The translations under genes and the position numbers were made by a program. The notes under the pieces are model-generated. The model saw only the letters and a list, made by a program, of their open reading frames with translations. It searched no databases and was not told the DNA's origin. Shown piece after piece: positions 32,086-41,442 of a stretch of 50,372 nt of DNA. The stretch is from an uncultured Duganella sp. (lineage in GTDB: Bacteria > Pseudomonadota > Gammaproteobacteria > Burkholderiales > Burkholderiaceae). Each line of letters opens with the position of its first letter. Within the stretch, counting starts at the first letter, position 1. The stretch lies in NCBI GenBank assembly GCA_946482635.1, contig CAMLSG010000009.1:1-50372 (forward strand), written 5' to 3'.

Positions 32086-33098
32086 TTTTGTACGCTTTGG
32101 TAGTTATCCAGGTCAGCAGCGTCGACTACCGGCCAGCCGGCGCTGTCCCAGCGCATGTCCAGCACCTTCAGCTTTTGCAGGTACTTGTCCTTCGTTTCGT
32201 AGGCGTGAAGAACCATCACGTCCTTGCCGTCGAAGGTGTAAGCGCTGTTGTGGCCGAGCGCCTTCCACGCCGCATTGCCCTGCACGACCAGGGAACCGCC
32301 GCCCAGCGCCATGTCCTTGCCATCCTTGTCCAGGTAGGGCCCGGTCACCGCACGCGAGCGGCCGACGACCACGTGGTAGGTGCTCTTCTCCTTCTGGCAG
32401 CACAATCCCCACGAAACAAAAAGGTAGTACCAGCCATTCTTGCGGAAGACGAACGGCGCCTCGATTTCCGCCGGGCCGCCGCTGTCATCCTTCACGAAGG
32501 CCGGGCGTTCGCGAGCAGCGATGGTGCTCCAGACCTGCGGTTCGGCCGGGCGCGTCCAATCCTTGTTCAGCTTGACCAGCTTGATGCCGCCCCAGAACGA
32601 GCCGAATGCCATCCAGCCCGTGCCTTTGTCGTCTTCCACGACATTGGAGTCGATCGCGTTCCAGATGTCGCGGCCCGGCACCGACTGCACGACAATGCCC
32701 TGGTCTTCCCATTTGTAATCGGGCGAGCGCGGGTCCAGCGTCTTGTTGACGGTGACGCCAATGGCCGAGGTGTTCTTGCCGAATGCAGAAACCGAGTAAT
32801 ACAGCAGGTATTTTCCGTCGTGATACTGGATGTCCGGCGCCCACACATGGTCATCGAAGCCCGGTGCGGCCTTCGCCGCGGCTGCCGGATGGCCGGCGAA
32901 GATGCGCCCCTCCGGGCGCCAGTTCAGCATGTCTTTCGAGCTGTAGAACGTGATGCCCGGCCCCGTCGAATACAGGTAATAGGTGTCGCCCTGTTTCGCC
33001 ATCACCGGATCATGTACGCTCACCTGGCCTGCCTGCGCAGCCTGCGTGAGCATCGCCCCCGCCAGCACGCCGGCGCCAATCACCCATTTCTTTATCAT
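32082..33098 (-). CDS. Secreted GH43 endo-arabinanase-like enzyme
   Basis: A 338-residue enzyme from ATG 33098 with a signal peptide ending MLTQAAQA. GH43 acids: Asp30 in VSVHDPVMAKQGDTYYLYST, Asp in WNAIDSNVVEDDKG, and Glu in AEIEAPFVFRKNGWYYLFVS. The WGLCCQKEKSTYHVVVGRS stretch, with adjacent Cys, is characteristic of arabinan endo-1,5-alpha-L-arabinosidases. It probably cuts the arabinan backbone outside the cytoplasm. It starts one base after the previous gene and overlaps the GH127 gene. Confidence 0.88.
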   Translation of the reverse strand: MIKKWVIGAGVLAGAMLTQAAQAGQVSVHDPVMAKQGDTYYLYSTGPGITFYSSKDMLNWRPEGRIFAGHPAAAAKAAPGFDDHVWAPDIQYHDGKYLLYYSVSAFGKNTSAIGVTVNKTLDPRSPDYKWEDQGIVVQSVPGRDIWNAIDSNVVEDDKGTGWMAFGSFWGGIKLVKLNKDWTRPAEPQVWSTIAARERPAFVKDDSGGPAEIEAPFVFRKNGWYYLFVSWGLCCQKEKSTYHVVVGRSRAVTGPYLDKDGKDMALGGGSLVVQGNAAWKALGHNSAYTFDGKDVMVLHAYETKDKYLQKLKVLDMRWDSAGWPVVDAADLDNYQSVQK

Positions 33099-33099
33099 C

Positions 33100-34638
33100 T
33101 TAGTTCCCTGTTCGCACGCCCCAGAGCGAAACACCTGCTTTCGACTGCACCGTGAACGTCACCTCGAACGCATTGGCATTGGTATTCCACTGGCGCGACA
33201 ATACCCCATTGTAGGTTGCGCCGTCGGACAGCGCGACACTGATTTTGTTGCCGCCGAGGTGGGTCCAGGTGCCGGCCAGCGCTCCGCTGACGGCGCCACC
33301 TGCGGCGAGGGTAACGACCTGCGATTGCTTGATGGTCGCCGAAATGTCCTTGCCGTGGTTGATCACTTTGTAGGTACCTACGGCATCAGCCGCCGTCACG
33401 TCCGCCGACAGCGTTGTGGCGTTCTTCGACAACGGCGCGTAACGCAGCGGCGCGACGACCGGCCAGCCATCGGCATTGATGAACATCTCGTGCACGCGTA
33501 CTTCGTGCGCCTCGCCCTGCCCAGGGAAGCGGGTATGGAAGACCAGGAAGTACTTGCCTGCCGCCGCATCGTAGTAAGCGGAATTGTGGCCCGGCGAAAC
33601 ATAGCCCAACGCCGTGCCAGTCTCGCCCGCCGCCAGCGCGTACTGGTGGCTGCCCATCAGCTTCTGGCCGTGCGGCGCGATGCTTGCGTCGTCGAACAGC
33701 GGCAAGGCAGGGTTGGCCTTCACTGTCGCCATGTCGGTACCGGCGGCATCCAGGTATGGGCCGTCCGGATTCAGCGAACGGGCGACGCGGATGTTGTACC
33801 CGCCATTCGCGTCCAGGCCGCCAAAGGACACGAACAGGTAGTAATACTTGCTGTCCGGGCTGTACAGGATGTATGCGCCTTCGATGCGCGCATGGTTGCC
33901 GCCCATCAGGTGCTTGCCGTAGCCCTGGCCCGGCTTCTGCAAGCCGGTCGCAGGATCCATCTCCATGATGAAGATGCCGCCCGAGTACGAGCCGTACACC
34001 ATCCACAGCTTGCCGCCATTGTCGCGGAAGACGTTCGGATCGACCACATTCGGGTGCTTCGTCGCATCGTAGACGGTGCCGTCAGGGCTGGTTTCACCCC
34101 ACATGCCGGACTTCAGCAACAGCTGCTTGTTGGCGTAAGGGCCATCCACCTTGTCGGCCACCGCTATGCCGAGAGCGGAGCGCGGCGAGTCGCCTTTGCA
34201 GGCGCAGTAGTACATGTAGAACTTGCCGTCATCCAGCTTTGCCACGTCCGGCGCCCACAGCGTATCGGTTTGTGCCCAGGTCAACGCTTCGGACAATGCC
34301 GTCGTGACGTTGTTGAACAGCGGGTTGCTGGCATTGACGCCATCGGCAATCTTGGTCCAGTTCATCCAGTCGGTGGTTTTAGCCGCCGCCAGGTGGGAAC
34401 CGAATACGTAATAAGTGTCGCCCGACTTGATCACCGAAGGGTCATGCACCGACACGTTGGTGAAGGCCAGCGTCGTTGCCAGCGGCACCACAGGCGTCGT
34501 CACTGGGGCGGGAGCCGCGGGAGCCGCGGAAGTGGACGAGCCACCTCCCCCGCCGCCGCAGCCGCCCAGGCCCGCCAGGGCGACACCGGCCGCCGCCGAG
34601 CGCAGGAACGCCCGGCGTTGCACGGAGATGTTTTCCAT
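33100..34638 (-). CDS. GH43 endo-arabinanase-like lipoprotein with C-terminal beta-domain
   Basis: A 512-residue enzyme from ATG 34638 (GGAGA upstream). The N-terminus has twin Arg and a lipobox (QRRAFLRSAAAGVALAGLGG then Cys) followed by a Gly/Ser/Pro linker, so it is probably a Tat-exported lipoprotein. The GH43 core has Asp in VSVHDPSVIKSGDTYYVFGS, Asp in NVVDPNVFRDNGGKLWMVYG, and Glu in ARIEGAYILYSPDSKYYYLF. The last about 110 residues form the extra beta-domain seen in Abn2-type arabinanases (GTWTHLGGNKISVAL). A surface-anchored endo-arabinanase is likely. Confidence 0.88.
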   Translation of the reverse strand: MENISVQRRAFLRSAAAGVALAGLGGCGGGGGGSSTSAAPAAPAPVTTPVVPLATTLAFTNVSVHDPSVIKSGDTYYVFGSHLAAAKTTDWMNWTKIADGVNASNPLFNNVTTALSEALTWAQTDTLWAPDVAKLDDGKFYMYYCACKGDSPRSALGIAVADKVDGPYANKQLLLKSGMWGETSPDGTVYDATKHPNVVDPNVFRDNGGKLWMVYGSYSGGIFIMEMDPATGLQKPGQGYGKHLMGGNHARIEGAYILYSPDSKYYYLFVSFGGLDANGGYNIRVARSLNPDGPYLDAAGTDMATVKANPALPLFDDASIAPHGQKLMGSHQYALAAGETGTALGYVSPGHNSAYYDAAAGKYFLVFHTRFPGQGEAHEVRVHEMFINADGWPVVAPLRYAPLSKNATTLSADVTAADAVGTYKVINHGKDISATIKQSQVVTLAAGGAVSGALAGTWTHLGGNKISVALSDGATYNGVLSRQWNTNANAFEVTFTVQSKAGVSLWGVRTGN

Positions 34639-34639
34639 C

Positions 34640-36169
34640 TTAGTCTCCGACGGCCACAACGACGACCGATTTGGCCGGCATCTTCACGGTCAGCTTGCCG
34701 CCACTGGACTGCACGGCGATCGGCGCCGGCTTCACGGCATCCGGCTTGGCGAAGGTGTTGTGCGCATCCATGGCGTTGGCGGTCAGCACGCGAGCGCTGG
34801 CCTTGCCTGCACCCACGCCATCGATGTTCACTTCTTCCGCCTCTCCGGGATTGGTGTTCACCAGCGCCACGTAGATCTTGCCATCCTTGCCGCGTGCGGC
34901 GGAAGCGCTGACCTGCGGGATGCTCTTGTCGCCGGAGCTGTACTTGCGGTTACCTTCCAGCGACAGCGGCAGGGTGGTCGCGCCCTGGAACGGCACGTAC
35001 ATTTCGTACGCGTGGTAGGTTGGCGTCAGCAGCATCTTCTCGTTATCGGTCAGGACCATGGCCTGCAGCACGTTGACCATCTGCGCGATATTGGTCATGC
35101 GCACGCGGTCGGCATGGTCGTGGAAGATGTTGAAGTTCAGCGCAGCCACCACTGCATCACGCAGGGTATTCTGCTGGTACAGGAAGCCGGCGTTGGTGCC
35201 CTTCTCCACGTCATACCAGGTACCCCATTCGTCGACATAGAAGCCCAGCTTCTTCTCCGGATCGTTCTTGTCCAGCACCTTCACGTTGTTGCGGATGTGG
35301 TCTTCCATGCGCATGGTGGCGTTCAGGGTCGAGAACCATTCATTGTCCGGGAAACCGGTGGCCGCGCCCTTCACTTCCCACTTGCCGGTCGGGATGGTGT
35401 AGTAGTGGAAGCTGATACCGTCCGTCATACCCTTGGCGGACTTGCTCAGCTCTTCGGTCCAGCTGGTGTCGTTGTCGTTGCCGCCGCTGGCGACCATCTT
35501 CGGACGCGCACCGGCCGGAGTCTTGAGGAAGGTGACGCTCTGGCGATACAGGTTGGTGTAGTACTCCGGCTTCATGTTGCCGCCGCAGCCCCAGGCTTCG
35601 TTACCGACGGCGAAGTAAGCCACCTTGAACGGCTTGTCGCGGCCATTCTTGCGGCGCAGTTCCGGCAAGGTGGACTTGTTATCGGAAGTCATGTACTCCA
35701 GCCATTCCGCCATTTCCTGCGGCGAGCCGGTGCCCAGGTTGCCGTTCACGTAGGCGTCCGCGCCCAGCTGCTCGACCAGGTCGAAGAATTCATGGGTGCC
35801 GACGGCGTTGTTCTCGTCCACGCCGCCCCAGGTGGTGTTGATCTTGACAGGACGCTTGTTGCGCGGGCCGATGCCTTCGCGCCAGTGGTATTCGTCGGCG
35901 AAGCAGCCGCCCGGCCAGCGTACCAGCGGCACGTGCAGTTTCTTCAGCGCGCCAATCACGTCGTTGCGCCAGCCGCGGGTGTTCGGGATCTTCGATTGCG
36001 GGCCGACCCACATGCCGCCGTAGATGCCGGTGCCAAGGTGTTCGGCGAACTGGCCGTAGACGTCCTTGTTGATGACCGGACCGGGTTTGGCGGTGTCGAT
36101 CTTTACGGTGGTGGCAGCTTGCGCCAGGCCTGCGGTGAGCAAGGCCAACGCGATCATCGTCTTCTTCAT
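34640..36169 (-). CDS. GH51 alpha-L-arabinofuranosidase, exported
   Basis: A 509-residue enzyme from ATG 36169 (AGGAGA five bases upstream) with signal peptide MKKTMIALALLTAGLAQA. The GH51 barrel shows VYGQFAEHLGTGIYGGMWVG, RWPGGCFADEYHWREGIGP, acid/base Glu in YFAVGNEAWGCGG, and nucleophile Glu in FYVDEWGTWYD. The C-terminal jelly-roll ends KMPAKSVVVVAVGD. It releases terminal alpha-L-arabinofuranose from arabinan side chains. Many GH51 enzymes are cytoplasmic; the signal peptide makes this one periplasmic or secreted. Confidence 0.93.
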   Translation of the reverse strand: MKKTMIALALLTAGLAQAATTVKIDTAKPGPVINKDVYGQFAEHLGTGIYGGMWVGPQSKIPNTRGWRNDVIGALKKLHVPLVRWPGGCFADEYHWREGIGPRNKRPVKINTTWGGVDENNAVGTHEFFDLVEQLGADAYVNGNLGTGSPQEMAEWLEYMTSDNKSTLPELRRKNGRDKPFKVAYFAVGNEAWGCGGNMKPEYYTNLYRQSVTFLKTPAGARPKMVASGGNDNDTSWTEELSKSAKGMTDGISFHYYTIPTGKWEVKGAATGFPDNEWFSTLNATMRMEDHIRNNVKVLDKNDPEKKLGFYVDEWGTWYDVEKGTNAGFLYQQNTLRDAVVAALNFNIFHDHADRVRMTNIAQMVNVLQAMVLTDNEKMLLTPTYHAYEMYVPFQGATTLPLSLEGNRKYSSGDKSIPQVSASAARGKDGKIYVALVNTNPGEAEEVNIDGVGAGKASARVLTANAMDAHNTFAKPDAVKPAPIAVQSSGGKLTVKMPAKSVVVVAVGD

Positions 36170-36182
36170 AGCATCTCCTAGT

Positions 36183-38063
36183 TTATTGTTTGAATACCGC
36201 AACGAAGCCGCCGTGTGGCTGCATCGTGATCTTCTGCTTGCCGGCGGCGACTGCCCGCTGGCTGAATTCGCGCTCGCCGGCGCCATCGGTGATCAGCGTG
36301 CCTTGCGCGCCGAGTTCCACCGAGACTTCCTGCGCGCTGTCCTGCGCATTGAAACCTGCCACATACCAGGTGTTGCCGGCGCGCCGCGCCAGCACCACGT
36401 AGCGCGCCGGCACGCCGTCTACGAAGCGCACGTCGTCCCAGCTGCGCGGCAGTTCCCGCAGCAGGTCCTGCACATAGGCCGGCGCAGTTGCCATGCCGTC
36501 CGGCGTTTCGGCGAAATGCTGGATGCCGGAAGTGAACAGCACCGCTTCCGCCAGCTCGAAACCGTTGCGCGTGGCGCGCTTGATCTTGGGGATATCGCCG
36601 AAAGCCATGGGAGTGAAGTCCATCGGGTCGAACAGGTTGCGCGCGAAAGGCAGCATGGCTGCGTGCTTGACCACCTTGTCCTGGCCGTCCTGCTCGAAAG
36701 TGGAGAACTCGAAACCGCGCACCGCTTCCGCCGTCATCAGGTTGGGGTAGGTACGGCTCCAGCCGCGCGGCAGCGTAGCGCCGTGGAAGTTCACCAGCAG
36801 GCCGGCTTCCGCCGCGTCCTTCAGGATGTCGACGTAGTAGGCGATGAAGGACTGGCCATCGCCGCCGAAGAAGTCAATCTTCACGCCCTTGATGCCCATT
36901 TCGCGCAAACGTGCGAATTCGGCGCGGCGCGCTTCGCGGGTCAGCAGCTTGCCCTTGGGCGAATACTCGGTCTTGTTCCAGCTGCCGGAGGAGTTGTACC
37001 AGGCCAGCAGGCCGACGCCCTTCCCTGCCGCGTATTGGGCCAGCTCGCGCATTTTGTCGTAGCCGATCTTGCGGTCCCAGTCGGCGTCGACCAGGGTGTA
37101 ATCCCACTTCATCTGCACCGCATAGTCGATGAACTTTTTCTGCACATCGAACACGGTGGCATCGTCTTTCAGGATGGCCCAACTCCACGAAGCGTGGCCC
37201 GGCTGCACCAGCGCGGCGTCGAACGGGATCGCAGGCGCTGCTAGGTCGGTGCCCAGCGTCGATTGCATGACCGTGGCCAAGGGCCCCAGGGCCAGCACGC
37301 GCCATGGCGAGACCGCGCCGCTGCCCATCAGGGCGCCACCGGGGAACACTTCCGGAGCGCTCGGGCCGCCAATACGGTATTCGCCGCCGGGCGACTTGTC
37401 CTGCAGGCGCGAGGCGTGCCAGCTGCCGTCCATGCCGGCTTCGGTCAGCGCGACCCAGTTGTCGCCGCTGCGGAACAGCGCCGGGAAAACCCAGCCCGAC
37501 GGCAGCGGCGATGCGGTGCCGACCGGAATGTCGGCCTGGTAGTACTCTTCGTAGGAAGGATTGGTGTTGGCCCAGCCGGTCTGCGCTACCGACATCGGTT
37601 GCAGCCAGGCGCGGGCTGCGGGCGCGAAGGCAAAGCTGGTGGCCTCGCGGCGCACAGTGCCGCCGGCGGTCTCGTAGCGGAAGGCCACGCCGTCGTTGGA
37701 AACGCGGAACACGATGTCGAGCTTGCGTCCCTGCTTGTCGCGCAGGGAGAAGCGGCGTTCGTTGGCTTCGTAATGGTTGATGCGGCGCTTGCCGGTGGCC
37801 AGCGTGTAGTCTTCGGAAATGCGCTGCACTGCGCCGGCGGAAGCAAGGCGCAGGCTGCGTGTCAGGTCGGCCGATTGCAACTGGAGGCCAAGGCGGGAAG
37901 TCAGCAGCACCGGCTGTCCGGCGCGGGCGACCGCATAGGTCGGCTCGCCGCGCGGCGAAAGTTCGAACTGCACCTTGACCTGCTTGTCAGGGCTGGCGAT
38001 GTCGTGCGCGAAGGCCCACGACTGGACTGCCACCAGCAACGCCGGAAGGGCGAGCTTGATCAT
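36183..38063 (-). CDS. GH97 glycoside hydrolase, retaining type
   Basis: A 626-residue exported enzyme (signal MIKLALPALLVAVQSWAFA). It has an N-terminal beta-super-sandwich, a catalytic barrel from about residue 250 (DYTLVDADWDRKIGYDKM, GVGLLAWYNSSGSW), and a C-terminal beta-domain. The Asp in GIKGVKIDFFGGDGQSF is at the nucleophile position of retaining GH97 enzymes (alpha-galactosidase or beta-L-arabinopyranosidase). The inverting alpha-glucosidase branch uses two Glu instead. Given the locus, beta-L-arabinopyranosidase is attractive. It sits between the SDR and GH51 genes, 12-13 bases from each. Confidence 0.88.
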   Translation of the reverse strand: MIKLALPALLVAVQSWAFAHDIASPDKQVKVQFELSPRGEPTYAVARAGQPVLLTSRLGLQLQSADLTRSLRLASAGAVQRISEDYTLATGKRRINHYEANERRFSLRDKQGRKLDIVFRVSNDGVAFRYETAGGTVRREATSFAFAPAARAWLQPMSVAQTGWANTNPSYEEYYQADIPVGTASPLPSGWVFPALFRSGDNWVALTEAGMDGSWHASRLQDKSPGGEYRIGGPSAPEVFPGGALMGSGAVSPWRVLALGPLATVMQSTLGTDLAAPAIPFDAALVQPGHASWSWAILKDDATVFDVQKKFIDYAVQMKWDYTLVDADWDRKIGYDKMRELAQYAAGKGVGLLAWYNSSGSWNKTEYSPKGKLLTREARRAEFARLREMGIKGVKIDFFGGDGQSFIAYYVDILKDAAEAGLLVNFHGATLPRGWSRTYPNLMTAEAVRGFEFSTFEQDGQDKVVKHAAMLPFARNLFDPMDFTPMAFGDIPKIKRATRNGFELAEAVLFTSGIQHFAETPDGMATAPAYVQDLLRELPRSWDDVRFVDGVPARYVVLARRAGNTWYVAGFNAQDSAQEVSVELGAQGTLITDGAGEREFSQRAVAAGKQKITMQPHGGFVAVFKQ

Positions 38064-38075
38064 GGCGGTCTCCTT

Positions 38076-38843
38076 TTAAACCCAGCCTGCGTCGACGATA
38101 AAATCCTGCGCCGTGCACATGGCGCTGTCATCGGCGCCCAGGAACAGGCACATGGCAGCGATGTGTTCCGGCAGTAGCTTGCCCGGCAGGCACTGGCTGC
38201 GGGCGATCTCTTCTTCCGCCGCAGCGTCGACCCACAAGTCCACCTGGCGCTGGGTCATGACCCAGCCCGGCGTGACCGTGTTGACGCGCACATTGTGCTT
38301 GCCCAGGTCGCGCGCCATGCCGCGCGTCAGCCCGTGCGTTGCGGCCTTGGCCGTAGCGTACACGGGATAACCGGCGCCTTTGGCGATCCAGGAGATCGAA
38401 CCGATGTTGATGATGGAGCCGCCGCCCTTGGCCTTCATGCCCGGCAGGACTGCCTGGCAGGTGAAGAACAGGGGGCGCTGGTTGATGGCGATGCGCTGGT
38501 CCCAGTATTCCGGGGTCACATCTTCGACACTATGACGCTGGTCGTTCGCCGCATTGTTCACCAGCACGTCGAAATCGCCAAGTTCCGCCGCAAGCTCTTT
38601 CATCGTGCCCTGCAGCGCCGCGATGTCGGTGATGTCGCAGGCGCGGAACTGCGGGCGCTCGGCGCCGCTGGCGGCAACGGCGTCGCACAATGCTTTGCTG
38701 GCCTCTTTCGCAATATCGACGAACGCCACGCGGGCGCCCTGTCTTGCAAAGGCCGCGACGATGCTGGCGCCGATGCCGGTGCCGCCGCCGGTGACAAATA
38801 CCCGCTTGCCCTGGAGGCTCGGGTAGTTTGCTGCTTGTGTCAT
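38076..38843 (-). CDS. SDR dehydrogenase, likely L-arabinose 1-dehydrogenase
   Basis: A 255-residue cytoplasmic short-chain dehydrogenase with TGGGTGIGASI (NAD(P) loop), VNNAANDQRHS, catalytic Ser in INIGSISWIA, and Tyr-Lys of YPVYATAKAATHGL. It sits in an operon with the rest of the oxidative arabinose pathway, and no Gfo/Idh-type arabinose dehydrogenase is present. It therefore likely oxidises L-arabinose to L-arabinono-lactone. Specificity cannot be read from the sequence. Confidence 0.85.
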   Translation of the reverse strand: MTQAANYPSLQGKRVFVTGGGTGIGASIVAAFARQGARVAFVDIAKEASKALCDAVAASGAERPQFRACDITDIAALQGTMKELAAELGDFDVLVNNAANDQRHSVEDVTPEYWDQRIAINQRPLFFTCQAVLPGMKAKGGGSIINIGSISWIAKGAGYPVYATAKAATHGLTRGMARDLGKHNVRVNTVTPGWVMTQRQVDLWVDAAAEEEIARSQCLPGKLLPEHIAAMCLFLGADDSAMCTAQDFIVDAGWV

Positions 38844-38872
38844 GGTGTCTCCATATTTTTATTGCTGTTTTT

Positions 38873-40444
38873 TTAGTGCTGGCCGAGGACGCCGTCGCGG
38901 CGCCGCCAGGTATTGCCCGGATTTTCATCCTGCAGCACGGGCGGCAGCAGCGAGGCCGGCAAGTCCTGGTAGCACACGGCGCGCAGGAAGCGGTAGATTG
39001 CCGCCGTGCCTACCGAGGTGCTGCGGCCGTCCGAGGTGGACGGGAACGGGCCGCCATGCACCATGGCGCTGGTGACTTCCACGCCGGTCGGATAGCCATT
39101 GGCCAGGATGCGGCCGGCCTTGCGTTCCAGCACCGGCAGCAGCTTGCGCGCAGTCGCGGCATCGCCGTCCGCCATCTGCAGGGTAGCGGTCAGCTGGCCT
39201 TCCAGGTGTTCCGCCACGGCGATCATCTCGTCGATGTCGCGGCAGGCGATCACCAGCGAAGCCGGGCCGAATACTTCGTCCGACAGCGCGTGCTGCGACA
39301 GGAAGGCCTGCGCGGTGGTGCGGAACAGCGCAGCGCCGCCCTTGCAGCCGCCGTGCGGGGTGGCGGTGACAGTTTCAACGTCGTTGTGCGAGGCCAGCGC
39401 CTGTACGCCGCGCTGGTAGGCGCCGGCGATGCCCGCGCTCAGCATGGTCGCAGGCGCGACGCCGCCCAGTGCCTGCGCGGCGCTGGCGCAGAAGCGCTCC
39501 AGGCCCGGGCCTTCAATGCCCAGCACCAGGCCGGGATTGGTGCAGAACTGGCCGACGCCCAGCGTCAGCGATGCCGCAAAGCCGGCAGCGATGCTGTCCG
39601 GGCGGCCCGCCAGTGCTTCCGGCAACAGGAAGACCGGGTTGATGCTGCTCATTTCAGCGTACACAGGAATCGGCTGCTTGCGCGCTGCGGCAGTCGCCAT
39701 CAGTGCGGTGCCGCCGCTGCGGGAACCGGTGAAACCGACCGCCTGGATCGCAGGATGCGCCACCAGGGTCTGGCCGATGTGGCTGCCGCTGCCGGTCAGC
39801 AGGGCAAACACGCCCGCCGGAAGGCCGCACTGGGCCACGGCGGCTACCACGGCGCGTGCCACCAGTTCGGAAGTGCCCGGGTGGGCGGAGTGTGCTTTCA
39901 CCACCACCGGGCAGCCGGCGGCCAGCGCGGAAGCGGTATCGCCGCCGGCGACAGAGAACGCCAGCGGGAAGTTGGACGCGCCGAAGACGGCAACCGGGCC
40001 GACGCCGATCAGGCGGAAGCGCAGGTCGGCGCGCGGCGGCGTGCGGGTCGGCAGGGCCACGTCGATGCGCGGATCGCACCACGAGCCTTCGCGCAACAGC
40101 GCGGCGAACATCTTGAGCTGGTTGCAGGTGCGGGCGCGCTCGCCTTCCAGGCGGGCTTGCGGCAAGCCGGTTTCGGCCATGGCGCGTTCGATCAGCTCCG
40201 CGCCGAGGTCGAGGATGTTGCGGGCAATCGCGTCCAGCAGTTCCGCACGCGCGGCATCGCTGGTGGCGCGGAAAGTGTCGAATGCGGCGCCGGCCAGGCG
40301 GCAGGCATCATTTACCTGCTCGACGCTGACCGCGTTGAATTCTTCGCCGAACTGCTGCTCCAGGCCAGGATTGAAGGCGCGCTGTGCGGCGCCCTCCCCG
40401 CGCACGGCAACGCCGCCAATGAGTGCTTCGCCGGTGATGGTCAT
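38873..40444 (-). CDS. 2-oxoglutarate semialdehyde dehydrogenase
   Basis: A 523-residue aldehyde dehydrogenase close to the KGSADH type found with sugar-acid pathways. It shows FGASNFPLAFSVAGGDTASA (coenzyme loop), VGFTGSRSGG, general-base Glu in PVYAEMSSINPVFLLPEAL, and catalytic Cys in GVGQFCTNPGLVL. It turns 2-oxoglutarate semialdehyde into 2-oxoglutarate, the last step before the TCA cycle. The start overlaps the AraD1 gene stop by 4 bases. Confidence 0.92.
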   Translation of the reverse strand: MTITGEALIGGVAVRGEGAAQRAFNPGLEQQFGEEFNAVSVEQVNDACRLAGAAFDTFRATSDAARAELLDAIARNILDLGAELIERAMAETGLPQARLEGERARTCNQLKMFAALLREGSWCDPRIDVALPTRTPPRADLRFRLIGVGPVAVFGASNFPLAFSVAGGDTASALAAGCPVVVKAHSAHPGTSELVARAVVAAVAQCGLPAGVFALLTGSGSHIGQTLVAHPAIQAVGFTGSRSGGTALMATAAARKQPIPVYAEMSSINPVFLLPEALAGRPDSIAAGFAASLTLGVGQFCTNPGLVLGIEGPGLERFCASAAQALGGVAPATMLSAGIAGAYQRGVQALASHNDVETVTATPHGGCKGGAALFRTTAQAFLSQHALSDEVFGPASLVIACRDIDEMIAVAEHLEGQLTATLQMADGDAATARKLLPVLERKAGRILANGYPTGVEVTSAMVHGGPFPSTSDGRSTSVGTAAIYRFLRAVCYQDLPASLLPPVLQDENPGNTWRRRDGVLGQH

Positions 40445-41433
40445 AGTTGGTTCACTTTCTTGTAGCGGGATTCCTGGATGCGCAGCGGATTGCGCAGGGC
40501 CGGGCCAAAGACCGGCGCTTCGACTTCAAAGGTCTCGCCAGGCTGCACGGAGACGCCGTCGGCAAAACTCAGCGTGGCGGTGCCGAAGAAGTGGATGTGC
40601 ACGTCGCCCGGGCGGCAGAACAGGCCATACTTGAAGTGGTGGTATTCCAGGTTGGCGATGGTGTGCGACATATTCTGTTCGCCGCTGACGAAAGCTTTCT
40701 GCCAGCGCACTGCGCCGTCCTTGCCGACGATGCGCGAGGCGCCGTCGATATGCTGCGGCAGCTCGCCCACGCGCAGGGCCGGGCCCAGGCCGCAGTTGCG
40801 CAGCTTGGAGTGCGCCAGGTAGAGGTAGTTCTGGCGCTCGGTCACGTGGTCCGAGAACTCGTTGCCGATGGCGAAACCGAGGCGGTAAGGCTGGCCGTCT
40901 TCGCCGATCACGTACAGGCCGGCGATTTCAGGCTCTTCGCCGCCGTCCAGCGAGAACTCGGGCATGGTCAGCGCCTGACCGGTGGCGGCAACGATCGAAC
41001 CGTCGCCCTTGTAGAACCATTCAGGCTGCACGCCGCGCTGGCCTTCGGCCGGCTTGCCGCCTTCCACGCCGAGGCGGAACATCTTCATGGAATCGCTCAG
41101 CGACTCTACGTCGCCGCCGATCTTGCGGTGCATGGCGTCGCGCGCATCGGCGCTGCCCAAGTGGGTCAGGCCGGTACCGGTCACGTAGCAATGGGCCGGG
41201 TCGGCGTGGTCCAGCGGCGGCAGGATGCCGCCGGCGGTCGCCACGGCTTCGTAGCTTTCGGTACTGGTGCCGATGGCAGCTTGCGCTACGGCCACCAGGC
41301 CTTTGCCACTGCCGATGGCGCGCTGCGCCAGTTCATAGGTGGTGGATACGCCGTCCAGCACGCGCAGCACGTCGCCGTCCAGCGAGGCTACGCGGCGCGA
41401 GCCGGCTTCATTGGTGAATTGTACGAGCAGCAT
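40441..41433 (-). CDS. AraD1/GguC-family L-2-keto-3-deoxyarabonate dehydratase
   Basis: A 330-residue FAH-fold protein of the GguC/AraD1 branch (MLLVQFTNEAGSRRVASLDG; YVTGTGLTHLGSADARDAM; EPEIAGLYVIGEDGQPYRLG; AIGNEFSDHVTERQNYLYLA). The acidic Glu-x-Glu and Asp positions of FAH metal sites fit EEPEIAG and NEFSDH. In this pathway type it removes water from L-2-keto-3-deoxyarabonate to give 2-oxoglutarate semialdehyde. An aldolase-route enzyme is not present. Its operon position, between arabonate dehydratase and the semialdehyde dehydrogenase, matches the order of reactions. Confidence 0.88.
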   Translation of the reverse strand: MLLVQFTNEAGSRRVASLDGDVLRVLDGVSTTYELAQRAIGSGKGLVAVAQAAIGTSTESYEAVATAGGILPPLDHADPAHCYVTGTGLTHLGSADARDAMHRKIGGDVESLSDSMKMFRLGVEGGKPAEGQRGVQPEWFYKGDGSIVAATGQALTMPEFSLDGGEEPEIAGLYVIGEDGQPYRLGFAIGNEFSDHVTERQNYLYLAHSKLRNCGLGPALRVGELPQHIDGASRIVGKDGAVRWQKAFVSGEQNMSHTIANLEYHHFKYGLFCRPGDVHIHFFGTATLSFADGVSVQPGETFEVEAPVFGPALRNPLRIQESRYKKVNQL

Positions 41434-41442
41434 GGGTTCTCC

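Noticed and set aside
29755..32103. Open frame of 782 codons on the plus strand
   Set aside because: Antisense to the GH127 gene, whose catalytic residues are intact.
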